32,854 bases of DNA from an uncultured Prevotella sp. (GCA_900769275.1 CAAGGA010000144.1:1-32854), one strand, 5' to 3'; shown: positions 7,715 through 17,637, counted from the first letter of the stretch. Numbers and translations: made by a program. Notes: generated by a model not told the origin, from the sequence alone.

Positions 7715-8661
7715 TGCACGGACTGGTAATCAAGAACACTGGCTATTGGTACACTGTCCTTACGGACGGTGGTGAGACCATAGAATGCAAGATAAAGGGA
7801 AACTTCAGGCTCAAGGGCATCCGCAGCACCAATCCGGTGGCTGTGGGTGACCTTGTCACGATAATGCCCAACCAGGAGGGAACAGCCTTTATTACCGATA
7901 TAGATGACCGCAGAAACTATATCGTGCGTAAGTCGCAGAATCTTTCCAAGCAAAGCCATGTCATTGCTGCTAACGTAGATCAGGCGTGTCTTGTTGCAAC
8001 GATAGCCCATCCTGTGACAAGTACGACGTTTATCGACCGTTTCATCGCTTCGGCAGAGGCTTATCAGGTGCCGGTCATCCTGCTTTTCAACAAGATAGAC
8101 ATTCTTGATGATGACGAACGGCGTTATCTTGACATGATGACAGAACTTTACCGTACGGTGGGTTACGAATGCCTCGCTATCTCTGCTGAGACTGGTGAGG
8201 GCTTTGATGTGCTCAGGTCATTGCTTTCGGGTAAGAAGACCTTGTTCAGCGGTAACAGCGGAGTGGGTAAAAGTACTATTCTCAATCGTCTTGTACCTGG
8301 ACTGAACCTCCGCACGGCGGAAATTTCAGACGCTCATGATACAGGTATGCATACCACGACTTTTTCTGAGATGATACCTTTGCCGGATGATACAGCGCCG
8401 AATGGCTCATGGCTTATCGATACACCGGGAATACGAGGTTTCGGCACGTTCGACATGGAACCGGAGGAAATATGCTCTTATTTCAAGGAAATCTTCCGTT
8501 TCTCCGCAGGATGTCGTTTCGGAAACTGCACCCATACGCATGAACCTAATTGCGCAGTGATAAAGGCTGTGGAGGAACACTACATTGCACTTTCCCGTTA
8601 TAACTCGTATCTCTCAATGCTGAACGATAAGGATGAAGAAAAGTACCGCCCTGCATATTAG
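7714..8661 (+). CDS. rsgA: Ribosome small-subunit biogenesis GTPase RsgA (YjeQ)
   Basis: A circularly permuted GTPase that checks 30S maturation. In 315 residues the order is an N-terminal OB fold (about 1-75), G4 NKID (126-129), then G1 GNSGVGKST (180-188) and G3 DTPG (236-239), the permuted order diagnostic of this family. The C-terminal zinc knuckle is Cys267, Cys272, His274 and Cys280. Its position directly after rsmA and frr, overlapping frr by 1 nt, fits a shared role in 30S maturation. Confidence 0.96.
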   Translation: MHGLVIKNTGYWYTVLTDGGETIECKIKGNFRLKGIRSTNPVAVGDLVTIMPNQEGTAFITDIDDRRNYIVRKSQNLSKQSHVIAANVDQACLVATIAHPVTSTTFIDRFIASAEAYQVPVILLFNKIDILDDDERRYLDMMTELYRTVGYECLAISAETGEGFDVLRSLLSGKKTLFSGNSGVGKSTILNRLVPGLNLRTAEISDAHDTGMHTTTFSEMIPLPDDTAPNGSWLIDTPGIRGFGTFDMEPEEICSYFKEIFRFSAGCRFGNCTHTHEPNCAVIKAVEEHYIALSRYNSYLSMLNDKDEEKYRPAY

Positions 8662-8758
8662 CAGGACTCACCTTAATTCTTTCTCATTGATTGGATATAT
8701 GCAGATTGTAGGAAACATAAAGCCGTAAACCCACCCCCAAAAAACATACAAAGAAAAG

Positions 8759-9865
8759 ATGGAAAATCTTGAAGGAAAGAAAGTTGCACTGCTGTTGAGT
8801 GGTGGGGTAGATTCTGCTGTCGTGCTTCATGTGCTCTGCGATATGGGGGTCAGACCCGACTGCTTCTATATAAAGATAGGTCCGGAGGAGGCAGAGGACT
8901 GGGACTGCACGTCGGAAGAGGATATGGAGATGGCGACAATGCTGTGCCGTCGTTATGATTGCAGGCTGGAAGTGGTGGATTGCCATAAGGAGTATTGGGA
9001 ACAGGTAACAGGATATACGATGGACAAGGTGCGTATGGGATATACGCCAAATCCGGATGTCATGTGCAACAGGCTGATAAAGTTCGGTGCGTTTAACCGA
9101 AAAAAAGGGCATGAATATGACTTTATTGCCACGGGACACTATGCCCAGACGGAAATTGACGGTGATGGACGCAAGTGGCTTGTCACATCCCCGGACCCTG
9201 TCAAGGACCAGACGGATTTTCTTGCGCAGATTTATGACTGGCAGTTGGAGAAAGCCTTGTTCCCCATTGGAGGATTGTATAAGGAGGAAGTAAGGCGCAT
9301 AGCAGAGGAAAACCATCTGATAAACGCACGAAGAAAAGACTCACAGGGAATATGTTTCCTTGGCAAGATAAATTATAATGACTACCTCCGCCGCTATCTT
9401 GGAGAGTGTGAGGGAGACGCAATAGAACTGGAAACGGGAAAGGTTGTGGGTCGGCATAAGGGACATTGGTTCTGTACTATAGGGCAGCGAAAGGGGCTTG
9501 GCTTCGGAGGCGGACCATGGTTCGTCATAAAGAAAGATATTGACAGGAACGTCATATATCTTTCTCATGGCTATGACCCGGAGACGGCATATAGCAAGGA
9601 CTTCTATATACATGACCTTCACCTGCTCGCTTCTCCTAAGATTAGTCCGAAGAGTCTGACGGAGAAAATTCTCTCAGAGGGAAAGATAACGTTCAAGATA
9701 CGGCATACGGCAGACTATAACAGCGCAGTACTTGAGGATGCAGGAAACGGTCGCTGGCTGATTCGTTCGTCCAGACCGATACATGGCGTGGCTCCGGGAC
9801 AGTTCTGTGTCATCTATGACGAGGCGCATCACAGGTGTCTCGGTTCAGGAGAGATAACGTTGTGA
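8759..9865 (+). CDS. mnmA: tRNA-specific 2-thiouridylase MnmA
   Basis: It adds sulfur at position 2 of the wobble uridine in Lys, Glu and Gln tRNAs. The protein has 368 residues, the typical length. The PP-loop is SGGVDS (14-19). The two catalytic cysteines are Cys103 (NPDVMCNRLIKF) and Cys199 (DSQGICFLG), and ATGHYAQ (124-130) is conserved. The C-terminal half has the tRNA-binding HWFCTIGQRKGLGFGG and a beta-barrel ending in GSGEITL. Some Bacteroidetes carry two mnmA paralogs; this window shows only one. It follows rsgA after 97 nt in the same direction without a clear promoter. Confidence 0.93.
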   Translation: MENLEGKKVALLLSGGVDSAVVLHVLCDMGVRPDCFYIKIGPEEAEDWDCTSEEDMEMATMLCRRYDCRLEVVDCHKEYWEQVTGYTMDKVRMGYTPNPDVMCNRLIKFGAFNRKKGHEYDFIATGHYAQTEIDGDGRKWLVTSPDPVKDQTDFLAQIYDWQLEKALFPIGGLYKEEVRRIAEENHLINARRKDSQGICFLGKINYNDYLRRYLGECEGDAIELETGKVVGRHKGHWFCTIGQRKGLGFGGGPWFVIKKDIDRNVIYLSHGYDPETAYSKDFYIHDLHLLASPKISPKSLTEKILSEGKITFKIRHTADYNSAVLEDAGNGRWLIRSSRPIHGVAPGQFCVIYDEAHHRCLGSGEITL

Positions 9866-9970
9866 CCGTTTTTCGGCGGTTACCGCTTGTGCAGTATGTT
9901 TATATGTATGGTCTTATGCTTTGACAGTACGGTATAAGATATTGAATAATAAAGGATTGTAGATAAGTGG

Positions 9971-11137
9971 ATGAGTATTTCTAAGTCTCTTCTTGCCCTC
10001 GCAATGGGCACTTTTTGCTTTGGGATAACAGAGTATGTGCTGATGGCTATACTGCCGGATATGGCAGAGGATTTCTCGGTTTCGATACCTGTGGCAGGAC
10101 ATCTTATTTCTGCTTACGCTATTGGTGTGTGTGTGGGAGCACCGATGCTCGTCATGCTCGGCAGGACATGGCCGCTGCGACGCATATTGGTAATGTTGGT
10201 GTGTATTGTGATATTGTCAGGAGTCGTTATGGCTGTCAGTCCGTCATACCATCTGATGCTAATGGCAAGGTTCTGTGCAGGACTGCCACATGGTGCATTT
10301 TTCGGAGTGGGCAGCCTTGTGGCTTCACGTATATCAAAGCCGGACAAGGTCGCGCTGTCCATTGCAATAATGTGTTCGGGAATGACCGTAGCCAATCTTG
10401 TCGGCATCCCTCTCGGTACGTGGATTACGGCATTGTATTCCTGGCGTATGGTCTTTGTCATATCTACATTATGCGCAGTATTGACGCTTGTTGCCGTCAT
10501 GGCATGGATTCCTCCGCTTCCAGCCATTCCGGATGTAGGAATAAAGGGCACGTTTCGTTTCATGAAGCATCTTGCACCGTGGCTCGTCATCGTGGCAACG
10601 ATGATGGGAAACGGCGGCATCTTTGCCTATTATAGTTACATAACGCCGTTGCTCACTCAGGTTTCCGGTGTTCCGGAAATGATGATGACCGGCATCATGG
10701 TGCTGTCAGGTGCCGGGATGGTGGTGGGTAATCTGTGTGGTGGCAGACTGGCAGACAGGATAGGACCCGGGTATGCCGGTCTGTGCCTTGTCGGTTTGAT
10801 GGCATTGTCGCTGACGATAATGTATTTTCAGGCCTCCAATGCGTGGGTGACTGTCCCTGTGATGATGCTCACGACGTTTGCTCTCTTTGGTGTCTCTTCC
10901 CCACAGCAGTTGCTCTTGTTGAGATATAGCGAGGGAGGAGAACTGATGGGCGGTGCCATGGTACAGATAGCGTTCAATTTCGGTAATGCCATTGGTGCTT
11001 TTGCGGGAGGTATACCGATTTCCCTTGGTATGCCGATAGAAACTACCGCTCTTGTCGGACTGGCTTTTGTCCTCGTGGCAATATTCAGTTACATTTGGTT
11101 CTGCAAGCGGTACGAAAGAGGAGGGGCTGCCTGTTGA
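9971..11137 (+). CDS. MFS transporter, DHA1 (AraJ-like) family
   Basis: A 388-residue 12-helix permease of the drug:H+ antiporter-1 type, placed near AraJ/YdhP by the start FGITEYVLMAILPDMAEDF and MFS motif A-like RTWPLRR after helix 2. The second half has the equivalent GGRLADRIGPG. The segment ARFCAGLPHGAFFGVGS matches helix 4/5 of AraJ-like proteins. The substrate is unknown; sugars, nucleosides or small drugs are all possible. It is on the same strand as mnmA, 105 nt away, and convergent with the helicase gene with only 21 nt between the ends and no visible terminator. Confidence 0.9.
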   Translation: MSISKSLLALAMGTFCFGITEYVLMAILPDMAEDFSVSIPVAGHLISAYAIGVCVGAPMLVMLGRTWPLRRILVMLVCIVILSGVVMAVSPSYHLMLMARFCAGLPHGAFFGVGSLVASRISKPDKVALSIAIMCSGMTVANLVGIPLGTWITALYSWRMVFVISTLCAVLTLVAVMAWIPPLPAIPDVGIKGTFRFMKHLAPWLVIVATMMGNGGIFAYYSYITPLLTQVSGVPEMMMTGIMVLSGAGMVVGNLCGGRLADRIGPGYAGLCLVGLMALSLTIMYFQASNAWVTVPVMMLTTFALFGVSSPQQLLLLRYSEGGELMGGAMVQIAFNFGNAIGAFAGGIPISLGMPIETTALVGLAFVLVAIFSYIWFCKRYERGGAAC

Positions 11138-11158
11138 TTCATATACTGTTTCCTTTCG

Positions 11159-12607
11159 TCAGTAACCAATCTGCGTCTTTGGCCAGTTGACAAGGTAGAG
11201 ATGCTCTGTAGCACGTGTGAATGCCGTATAAAGCCAGTGGATGTAGTCAGGCGTAAGCATATCGTCCGACATATACCCCTGATCTATATAGACGTGTGAC
11301 CATTGTCCGCCCTGTGCTTTATGACAAGTTACAGCGTATGAGTATTTTACCTGTAGAGCGTTGAAGTAAGGGTCGAGACGTACAGCCTTGATACGGTCTG
11401 CCTTGAGATGGATGTCTGAATAGTCTTCTTCGATGGCATCAAAGAGACTCTTCTGCTGTTCCTGCGTCAGTGAGGGGGTGGATGACTGCAGTGTGTCGGT
11501 CAGTATCAGAGTGTCCAGTTCCATATCATCGTAGTCCGGGAATCGTAGCAATACTTCTGCAAAATGGAAACCATAGATGTCATGATGTTTGTAGATGCGG
11601 CATACTATGGCTCTGTCACCGTTGGCTATGAACGTTCCGCCTTTCTCCGCTCCTTTTGCCCTGTTGTCATCTTCCTTGGATTCATCTGTACGGTAGAAAT
11701 AATTATTGCGTACTATCATGAGTCGGTCACCGGGACAGAGCAGTTCGTCATGGTCGATTACTTGGTTGCGGATCCCGTTATTATATAATGTAGCATTCTT
11801 GTTGCTGCGCGTTATTACTATGGTGTTGTCGTAGCCGGCTTTGCTATAACTGTCGGAGAGACAGTCTATCAGTTCGTTGCCGCAGACAATATGAATGTCC
11901 GGAAAACCGGAAATCATTATTTTGGGCAGGGAAGTCGCCTCGTCGTATTGTATGAGCCGGCGGATTCTGTTGGCATTATAGAGGATGCCAGATTCTGCAC
12001 TTTGTCTTAATACTTCTTCCAGATTGCATTCGAACACCTCTGCACCATACCCCTCAAGTACATATCTCAAGAGAGCCGGAGATTCATCCTCGCCTACGGG
12101 AGGCAACTGTGCGGTATCGCCAATGAGCATAAGGCGGCAGTTGTTGCCGGAGAATACGTACTTCATAAGGTCGTCAAGAAGAGAACCGCTGCCAAATCCG
12201 TTGTCACCCATGGGCATGGAAGAAATCATGGATGCTTCATCAACGATGAAGAGGGTATCGGAAAATGTGTTGTAATTCAGGTTGAAATCCCCTTGGAAAG
12301 TCTTCTGTCTGTATATCTTGCGATGTATGGTTGTAGCCGGCATACCTGCATTGAGAGAAATTACCTTGGCTGCTCTTCCCGTGGGTGCCATAAGGATGAC
12401 TTTCTGGTGCAGCGAGGCAAGAGTCTGTACCATGGCGGCTACTATAGATGTCTTGCCTGTTCCTGCGCAGCCTTTCAATACCATTACCGGCATATCTTTT
12501 CCGGAGGCGAGGAAATGCCCGAAGCATTCAATGGCATTGAGCTGATCGTCAGTGGGAGTAAAGTTGAAACGCCTTGTAATCAATTCGGTAAATTCACGTA
12601 TCTTCAT
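11159..12607 (-). CDS. RecD-like SF1 DNA helicase (AAA_30/UvrD_C_2)
   Basis: A 482-residue ATP-dependent 5'-3' helicase related to RecD/RecD2 and Dda, without RecBC partners nearby. Motifs: Walker A GCAGTGKTS (46-54), motif Ia APTGRAAKVI (74-83), Walker B VDEAS (122-126), motif III GDTAQLPPVG (163-172), and near the C-terminus motif V/VI TCHKAQGGQW and YTAFTRA. It lacks the N-terminal extension of RecD2, so it is a minimal helicase core, probably a DNA-repair accessory. It is divergent from DUF3822 with 174 nt between the two starts. No clear minus-strand promoter is seen there. Confidence 0.88.
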   Translation of the reverse strand: MKIREFTELITRRFNFTPTDDQLNAIECFGHFLASGKDMPVMVLKGCAGTGKTSIVAAMVQTLASLHQKVILMAPTGRAAKVISLNAGMPATTIHRKIYRQKTFQGDFNLNYNTFSDTLFIVDEASMISSMPMGDNGFGSGSLLDDLMKYVFSGNNCRLMLIGDTAQLPPVGEDESPALLRYVLEGYGAEVFECNLEEVLRQSAESGILYNANRIRRLIQYDEATSLPKIMISGFPDIHIVCGNELIDCLSDSYSKAGYDNTIVITRSNKNATLYNNGIRNQVIDHDELLCPGDRLMIVRNNYFYRTDESKEDDNRAKGAEKGGTFIANGDRAIVCRIYKHHDIYGFHFAEVLLRFPDYDDMELDTLILTDTLQSSTPSLTQEQQKSLFDAIEEDYSDIHLKADRIKAVRLDPYFNALQVKYSYAVTCHKAQGGQWSHVYIDQGYMSDDMLTPDYIHWLYTAFTRATEHLYLVNWPKTQIGY

Positions 12608-12645
12608 CTTGGTAAGTAGAGAAAAGGGAAAAATATCAATCTGCT

Positions 12646-12677
12646 TTTGCTTATTTCAATTTTTTTCTATAATTTTG
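12646..12677 (+). promoter_or_regulatory. Promoter of the DUF3822-rsmD-dnaG run
   Basis: TTTG (12646-12649), 20 nt, TAATTTTG (12670-12677): a near-ideal Bacteroidetes promoter, predicting a leader of about 100 nt. Confidence 0.75.
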
Positions 12678-12781
12678 CACGACAAATTTACATAAAAATC
12701 CCGAATTATAAGCCAGTCGGGATAAAGAAATCACATTTCTTTAGAGGAAAGGTATGAAAAAAACTTTGTGCTGACAAAAAT

Positions 12782-13609
12782 ATGACAGATAAAAATAATA
12801 ATCAGTCCGGACTTCATTCCCTACGTGGTGGGGGAGAACCGCGACTGATTATCCGTGCCGGTAATGCCACGCTCAGTTTTCTTCTCCCGCACGAGGACGG
12901 TGTCGTAGAGTATGCTCCATATACCGTAAGGAGCGGAGTGTCAATGGCGGCAAATCTCCGTTCTGCTTTCCATGATGCTGAAATACTGTCGGCCCATGGC
13001 GGCAAGGTCTTGCTTTCGGTATCTTCCCCCGTTGTCCTCGTGCCATTGGACGAATATCAGGATGAGGAGGAATATGATGCAGATACCATATATGCTGAGA
13101 CTTTTCCGGGGCACAATTCCGAGATAAAGGAACGTAGCGTGCTGCCCGAACAGAATGCAGTTGCCATATATGGCGTGAATAAAGACCTTAAAATGGTGGT
13201 AGAAGACCATTTCGCAGATGTCCGGGTGCAGAATGTGATGCAGCCGGTATGGAGGCATTTCTATAGGAGAAGTGCACTGACCGGACGGCGGAAGAAACTC
13301 TATGGATATTTCCATGACAGATGTATTGACGTGTTCTCTTTCCAGCAGAGACGTTTCCGTTTTGCCAATCGTTTTGATGCGGCGCATCTCCATGATGCCC
13401 TGTACTATCTGCTGTTCGTGTGGAAGCAATTGGCTTTTGACAATAGGGAGGACGAGCTTTATCTCGTGGGAAATATTGCAGACCGTGAGTGGATGGTCAA
13501 TAAACTGCGTGCGTATTTACAACGGGTATATATAATCAATCCTTCATCGGAATTGAATCGTCTTCCTGCTTCGCAGATTGAGGGCTTGGATTTTGACATG
13601 ATGTTGTAG
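12782..13609 (+). CDS. DUF3822 family protein of unknown function
   Basis: A 275-residue soluble protein matching the Bacteroidetes-specific DUF3822 family by its position directly before rsmD and by its pattern: an N-terminal beta-rich half with PLDEY, then a second half with VVEDHF and LHDALYYLLFVWKQL. The family is thought to have an actin/hexokinase-like fold, which I recall rather than see. The first 20 residues are polar and variable. There is no signal peptide or membrane segment. Its stop (13607-13609) is 29 nt before the rsmD ATG, so co-expression with rsmD and dnaG is likely. The function is not known. Confidence 0.8.
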   Translation: MTDKNNNQSGLHSLRGGGEPRLIIRAGNATLSFLLPHEDGVVEYAPYTVRSGVSMAANLRSAFHDAEILSAHGGKVLLSVSSPVVLVPLDEYQDEEEYDADTIYAETFPGHNSEIKERSVLPEQNAVAIYGVNKDLKMVVEDHFADVRVQNVMQPVWRHFYRRSALTGRRKKLYGYFHDRCIDVFSFQQRRFRFANRFDAAHLHDALYYLLFVWKQLAFDNREDELYLVGNIADREWMVNKLRAYLQRVYIINPSSELNRLPASQIEGLDFDMML

Positions 13610-13638
13610 TGTTGTCTGGAAATAATGGATTCCCACCA

Positions 13639-14187
13639 ATGAGAGTAATAACAGGAAAATACAAAGGACGGCATTTTGACATACCACGTTCGTTCAAGGC
13701 ACGTCCTACAACAGATTTTGCAAAGGAGAACATCTTTAATGTCCTCAATGGTTACATAGACTTTGATGGAATATCGGCATTGGATCTCTTTGCCGGTACG
13801 GGAAGCATTACCTTGGAGATGCTGAGTCGTGGATGCAGTGACGTTACCAGTGTGGAGATGGATCGTGACCATGCGGCATTTATACGTCAGTGCCTGCAGA
13901 AGATAGGAGATGACAATTGTTCGCTTATACGAGGTGACGTATTCCGTTTTCTCAGGAGTTGCCGGAGAAAATATGACCTCATCTTTGCAGATCCTCCATA
14001 CGCTCTGCCTGACCTGCAGAAGATTCCCGATGCCGTGTTGGGGCAAAGTGCAGAAGATTGTATCTTGAAAGAGAATGGCATATTCGTCTTTGAGCATGGC
14101 AGGAGTGATGATTTTTCACGACACAGATGTTTCTTGGAGCATCGTTCTTATGGGAGCGTGAACTTTTCTATCTTCCAGGCTCACTGA
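13639..14187 (+). CDS. rsmD: 16S rRNA (guanine966-N2)-methyltransferase RsmD
   Basis: It methylates G966 of 16S rRNA in assembled 30S particles. With the ATG at 13639 (MRVITGKYKGR, the family's usual start) it has 182 residues. The frame continues upstream to a GTG at 13609, but the ten extra residues are unlike the family. Motifs: RPTTDFAKENIFN (22-34), SAM site DLFAGTG (49-55) and catalytic DPPY (118-121). It is in an operon with DUF3822 before it and dnaG 23 nt after it. Confidence 0.93.
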   Translation: MRVITGKYKGRHFDIPRSFKARPTTDFAKENIFNVLNGYIDFDGISALDLFAGTGSITLEMLSRGCSDVTSVEMDRDHAAFIRQCLQKIGDDNCSLIRGDVFRFLRSCRRKYDLIFADPPYALPDLQKIPDAVLGQSAEDCILKENGIFVFEHGRSDDFSRHRCFLEHRSYGSVNFSIFQAH

Positions 14188-14210
14188 TATTTCCCGATGA
14201 CACCAGACAA

Positions 14211-16355
14211 GTGATAGATCGCATTACCATAGAAAGAATCAAGGAGACTGCAGACATCGTGGATGTAGTTTCGGAATTTGTAAGTTTGAGACGCTCAGGT
14301 TCAAACTATGTAGGTCTGTGTCCTTTCCATAACGACAATAATCCATCGTTCCATGTCTCACCCTCACGTGGTACATGTCATTGCTTTACCTGCGGAGAGG
14401 GAGGAGATTCCGTAGGATTCATCATGAAACATGAGCAGATGACCTACGTGGAGGCTTTGAGGTGGCTTGCCAACAGATACAGTATCGAGATACAGGAAAC
14501 GCAGCTTACCGAGGAACAAAGGAGGGAAAAGACAGAGCGCGAGGCGATGTTCGTAGTCAACAACTGGGCATCGCAGTATTACTCCGACATACTTTTTAAT
14601 GACGTGGACGGTCGGGCAGTCGGTCTCCAGTATTTTCGGCAGCGTGGTTTCCGTGATGACATAATAAGAAAGTTTCGGTTGGGTTTCTCGCTTACGGACA
14701 GATATGCCATGCCGAGGAAGGCAAAGGAGAAAGGCTATAGCCTGGAAGTGATGGAGAGGGTCAGTCTCTGCTATAAGGATAGTAGCGGAAATATGGTGGA
14801 CAGGTTTTCCGGTCGCGCAATGTTTCCATGGATAGGTGTCAGCGGAAACGTCGTTGCTTTCGGTGGACGTGTACTTGATTCAAGGACTAAAGGAGTCAAC
14901 CAGAAGTATATAAACTCATCGGAGTCTCCTGTTTATAAGAAAGATAGGGAACTCTATGGACTCTTTCAGGCTAAAAAGGCAATTACATCCGCCGATTGTG
15001 TCTATATGGTAGAGGGATATACCGATGTCATTTCGATGCATCAGTGTGGAATAGAAAACGTTGTGGCTAATTCTGGTACGGCTCTTTCAAAGTATCAGAT
15101 ACACCTGCTGCACCGCTTTACGAAGAACATCATACTGCTTTATGATGGTGATGCTGCTGGAATAAAGGCGGCATTGCGAGGTACAGACATGCTTCTTACC
15201 GAGGGTATGAACGTCAAGGTGCTGTTGTTTCCGGACGGAGATGACCCGGATTCCTTTGCCCGCAAGCATGATGCTGACTATTTCAGGAAGTTCGTTGAGG
15301 ACAACAAGGTAGACTTCATTGAGTTCAAGACAAGGGTATTGCTTCAGGGACAGACTGATCCCGTCCGGCGTTCTGAGGCAATCAACTCCATTGTCAGGAG
15401 TGTCAGTGTGATAAGTGACCAGATAATACGTGCGACATATATCAAGGACTGTGCAGTGCGTCTTGGCATCAATGAACAGACTCTGATACTGCAGATGAAC
15501 AATTTCATCCGCACTGATAGAGAAGAGAGACGTAAGGAAGAGGAAAGGGCACGTCTCAGAAAGGAAACGCAGTTAAGACAGGGAGAGTCTGTAGATAGCA
15601 ACAACAATGTGAATACAACGGTATCAGTCCCGCAGGATGTGGATTCCGGACAGTTGTATCATACAGACGAGGATGATTATGCCAATCTTCCGCCTGAAGC
15701 GTTTATCCCTGCTGAAGTATTATCCCAGCAGGGTGGTGGCGGTAAAACGCAGGAGACGACAGTGTCTAACTATATGGCAGACAAACCTTATGGTCAGACA
15801 ACCTTGGGGGAAGAAAAGAAAAAAGTGTCAAGGGAGGAAGTACAGACTCTACTTGCACAATGTATTGTAAGATACGGTGAAAAAATAATATTCGAGGATG
15901 TTGAAACGGATGACGGGGCTTCCGTCAATCTGACCGTCGCGCAATATATAGATGCTCAGTTATCTTCCGATTGCCTGCATTTCTCCAATCCGGTATATGA
16001 TCAGATTCTTGCAGAGGTTGTGGCACATTCGGGCGATGAGGGTTTCGTTGCCGAAAGGTATTTTAGGGTGCATCCTGATTATGAGGTGAGCAAGGCTGCC
16101 ATTGACCTGACCTTAGACGAGGTGCCGTTGTCCAAAAGGTATGAGATGAATTACGAGCAGGATACGTTGCGACAGTATGTCGTACATCTTGTATCGGATT
16201 TCTTTTGGGAGACGACAGCAGAACGTCTTTGTACTCTTCGCAGTGAGATTGCAGTCTCTGTTTCTGACCCAAAAAGGTTGAAGGAATTGATGGAGGAATA
16301 CCAACAATTGCAAAGATTCAGGAAAGACTTAGCGAAAAGACTTGGAAGAGTCTGA
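14211..16355 (+). CDS. dnaG: DNA primase DnaG (GTG start)
   Basis: It makes RNA primers for DNA replication. The GTG at 14211 (read as MIDRITIERIK) is preferred because family members begin with this pattern; an upstream ATG at 14127 would add 28 unrelated residues and overlap rsmD by 61 nt. From this start the protein has 714 residues. The CHC2 zinc finger has Cys37, His40, Cys58 and Cys61. The TOPRIM core has EGYTD (268-272) and YDGDAAG (311-317). A polar linker rich in Gln, Asn and Asp (about 455-545) leads to a helical C-terminal domain expected to bind DnaB. Its last 27 nt overlap the convergent MATE gene. Confidence 0.95.
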   Translation: MIDRITIERIKETADIVDVVSEFVSLRRSGSNYVGLCPFHNDNNPSFHVSPSRGTCHCFTCGEGGDSVGFIMKHEQMTYVEALRWLANRYSIEIQETQLTEEQRREKTEREAMFVVNNWASQYYSDILFNDVDGRAVGLQYFRQRGFRDDIIRKFRLGFSLTDRYAMPRKAKEKGYSLEVMERVSLCYKDSSGNMVDRFSGRAMFPWIGVSGNVVAFGGRVLDSRTKGVNQKYINSSESPVYKKDRELYGLFQAKKAITSADCVYMVEGYTDVISMHQCGIENVVANSGTALSKYQIHLLHRFTKNIILLYDGDAAGIKAALRGTDMLLTEGMNVKVLLFPDGDDPDSFARKHDADYFRKFVEDNKVDFIEFKTRVLLQGQTDPVRRSEAINSIVRSVSVISDQIIRATYIKDCAVRLGINEQTLILQMNNFIRTDREERRKEEERARLRKETQLRQGESVDSNNNVNTTVSVPQDVDSGQLYHTDEDDYANLPPEAFIPAEVLSQQGGGGKTQETTVSNYMADKPYGQTTLGEEKKKVSREEVQTLLAQCIVRYGEKIIFEDVETDDGASVNLTVAQYIDAQLSSDCLHFSNPVYDQILAEVVAHSGDEGFVAERYFRVHPDYEVSKAAIDLTLDEVPLSKRYEMNYEQDTLRQYVVHLVSDFFWETTAERLCTLRSEIAVSVSDPKRLKELMEEYQQLQRFRKDLAKRLGRV

Positions 16356-17630
16356 TTTGATGTAATATATGCTTTGCGTTATGCCACGGAATACGAGGTA
16401 GAGGATGAATGCAAGCCATAGAGCATGGTTGCCGATATATGGCGAGAGAGAAAAAAAAGTCAGGAAGAAAATGATTGAAGCCGTGCATGTTCCGAGAAGC
16501 ATGCCTTTTGTCAAGGTCATTCCTATGAACACCCCGTCCCATACAAATGCCGTTATACCGGCAAAAGGGATAGCCATGGCCCAAGGCAGGTAGTCCGTAG
16601 AGGCTGTAATGACAGTGCGGTCATCTGTCAGGAGAGTCAGAAACGCGCGTCCTCCGAAAGTATATGCCAAAGTGTAAAGAGTGGTCAGTCCAAAACTCCA
16701 ATAGAAAACGAGTCGGATGGCTTTATGTAAAGATGTACGGTCTGCTGCTCCATAATAACGTCCGCAAAGAGCCTCGGCTGAATATGCGAAGCCGTCCATC
16801 ACGAAGGAATAGAGCGTAAAAAGTTGCATCAGCAAAGTGTTGACAGCAAGAATCGTACCTCCGAATTGTGCACCGGCAGCAATGAAGTATAGGTTTACCG
16901 ATACAAGGAACAGCGTGCGGATGAATATGTCGCGGTTTACGGTAAAGAAACGGGAAAGTGCATTCTTGTCAAGGACGGATACGAGAGTGATATTCACGAC
17001 TTCCTTTCTTGCATTCTTCCACATTGCAGCAAGACCTATGATAAAACCTGACCATTGAGCAGTGACAGTCCCGAGGGCAACACCCTCCATTTTCATTCCA
17101 AGGATATAGACGAGAAAAAGGGAGAGAATGATGTTGATAACATTCTGCATTATGGAGACAATCATTGGTATCCTTGTATTCTGCATACCGACAAACCATC
17201 CGTTTAGGGCAAACAAGCCAAGAGTGGCAGGTGCTCCCCAAATGCAAATGTTGCAATATTGGCGGGTTAGTGCCAGGATACCATCCTCTGGGGCGATGAA
17301 CCACATGGCTGATGCCAATAACGGCACTTGAAGAAGTATTATGGAGATACCGATTATCGTTGATATGGCTAATGAACGCAAGCCTGTTGTCACCGCTTCC
17401 TGTATGTCGTTCGCACCGAATGCCTGGGCGGTCAGTCCGCCCGTGCCCATCCGGAGAAACCCGAATAGCCAGTATGTGACATTGAATACCATCGAACCTA
17501 CAGCGATGGCTCCTATATATTTGGCATCTCCCATGTGTCCTGTGATTGCAGTGTCCGCCAGTCCGAGCAGCGGAACGGTGATGTTTGACACTATGGACGG
17601 AATAGCAAGATTTAGAATTTTTCTGTTCAT
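16329..17630 (-). CDS. MATE family efflux transporter (DinF-like)
   Basis: A 433-residue 12-helix multidrug and toxic-compound exporter. The start MNRKILNLAIPSIVSNITVPLLGLADTAITG (shown here in part) matches the family N-terminus, and MQNVINIILSLFLV and the closing FRGITQSIYYIKS segment are typical. The DinF-like subgroup is indicated by the D-T-A-I/V-x-G-H motif of helix 1 (LADTAITGHMG). Substrate and coupling ion cannot be read. A TACCTTTG box lies only 8 nt before the ATG (17638-17645), so the transcript may be nearly leaderless. The 3' end overlaps dnaG by 27 nt. Confidence 0.9.
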   Translation of the reverse strand: MNRKILNLAIPSIVSNITVPLLGLADTAITGHMGDAKYIGAIAVGSMVFNVTYWLFGFLRMGTGGLTAQAFGANDIQEAVTTGLRSLAISTIIGISIILLQVPLLASAMWFIAPEDGILALTRQYCNICIWGAPATLGLFALNGWFVGMQNTRIPMIVSIMQNVINIILSLFLVYILGMKMEGVALGTVTAQWSGFIIGLAAMWKNARKEVVNITLVSVLDKNALSRFFTVNRDIFIRTLFLVSVNLYFIAAGAQFGGTILAVNTLLMQLFTLYSFVMDGFAYSAEALCGRYYGAADRTSLHKAIRLVFYWSFGLTTLYTLAYTFGGRAFLTLLTDDRTVITASTDYLPWAMAIPFAGITAFVWDGVFIGMTLTKGMLLGTCTASIIFFLTFFSLSPYIGNHALWLAFILYLVFRGITQSIYYIKSDSSKSFR

Positions 17631-17637
17631 GCAGATG

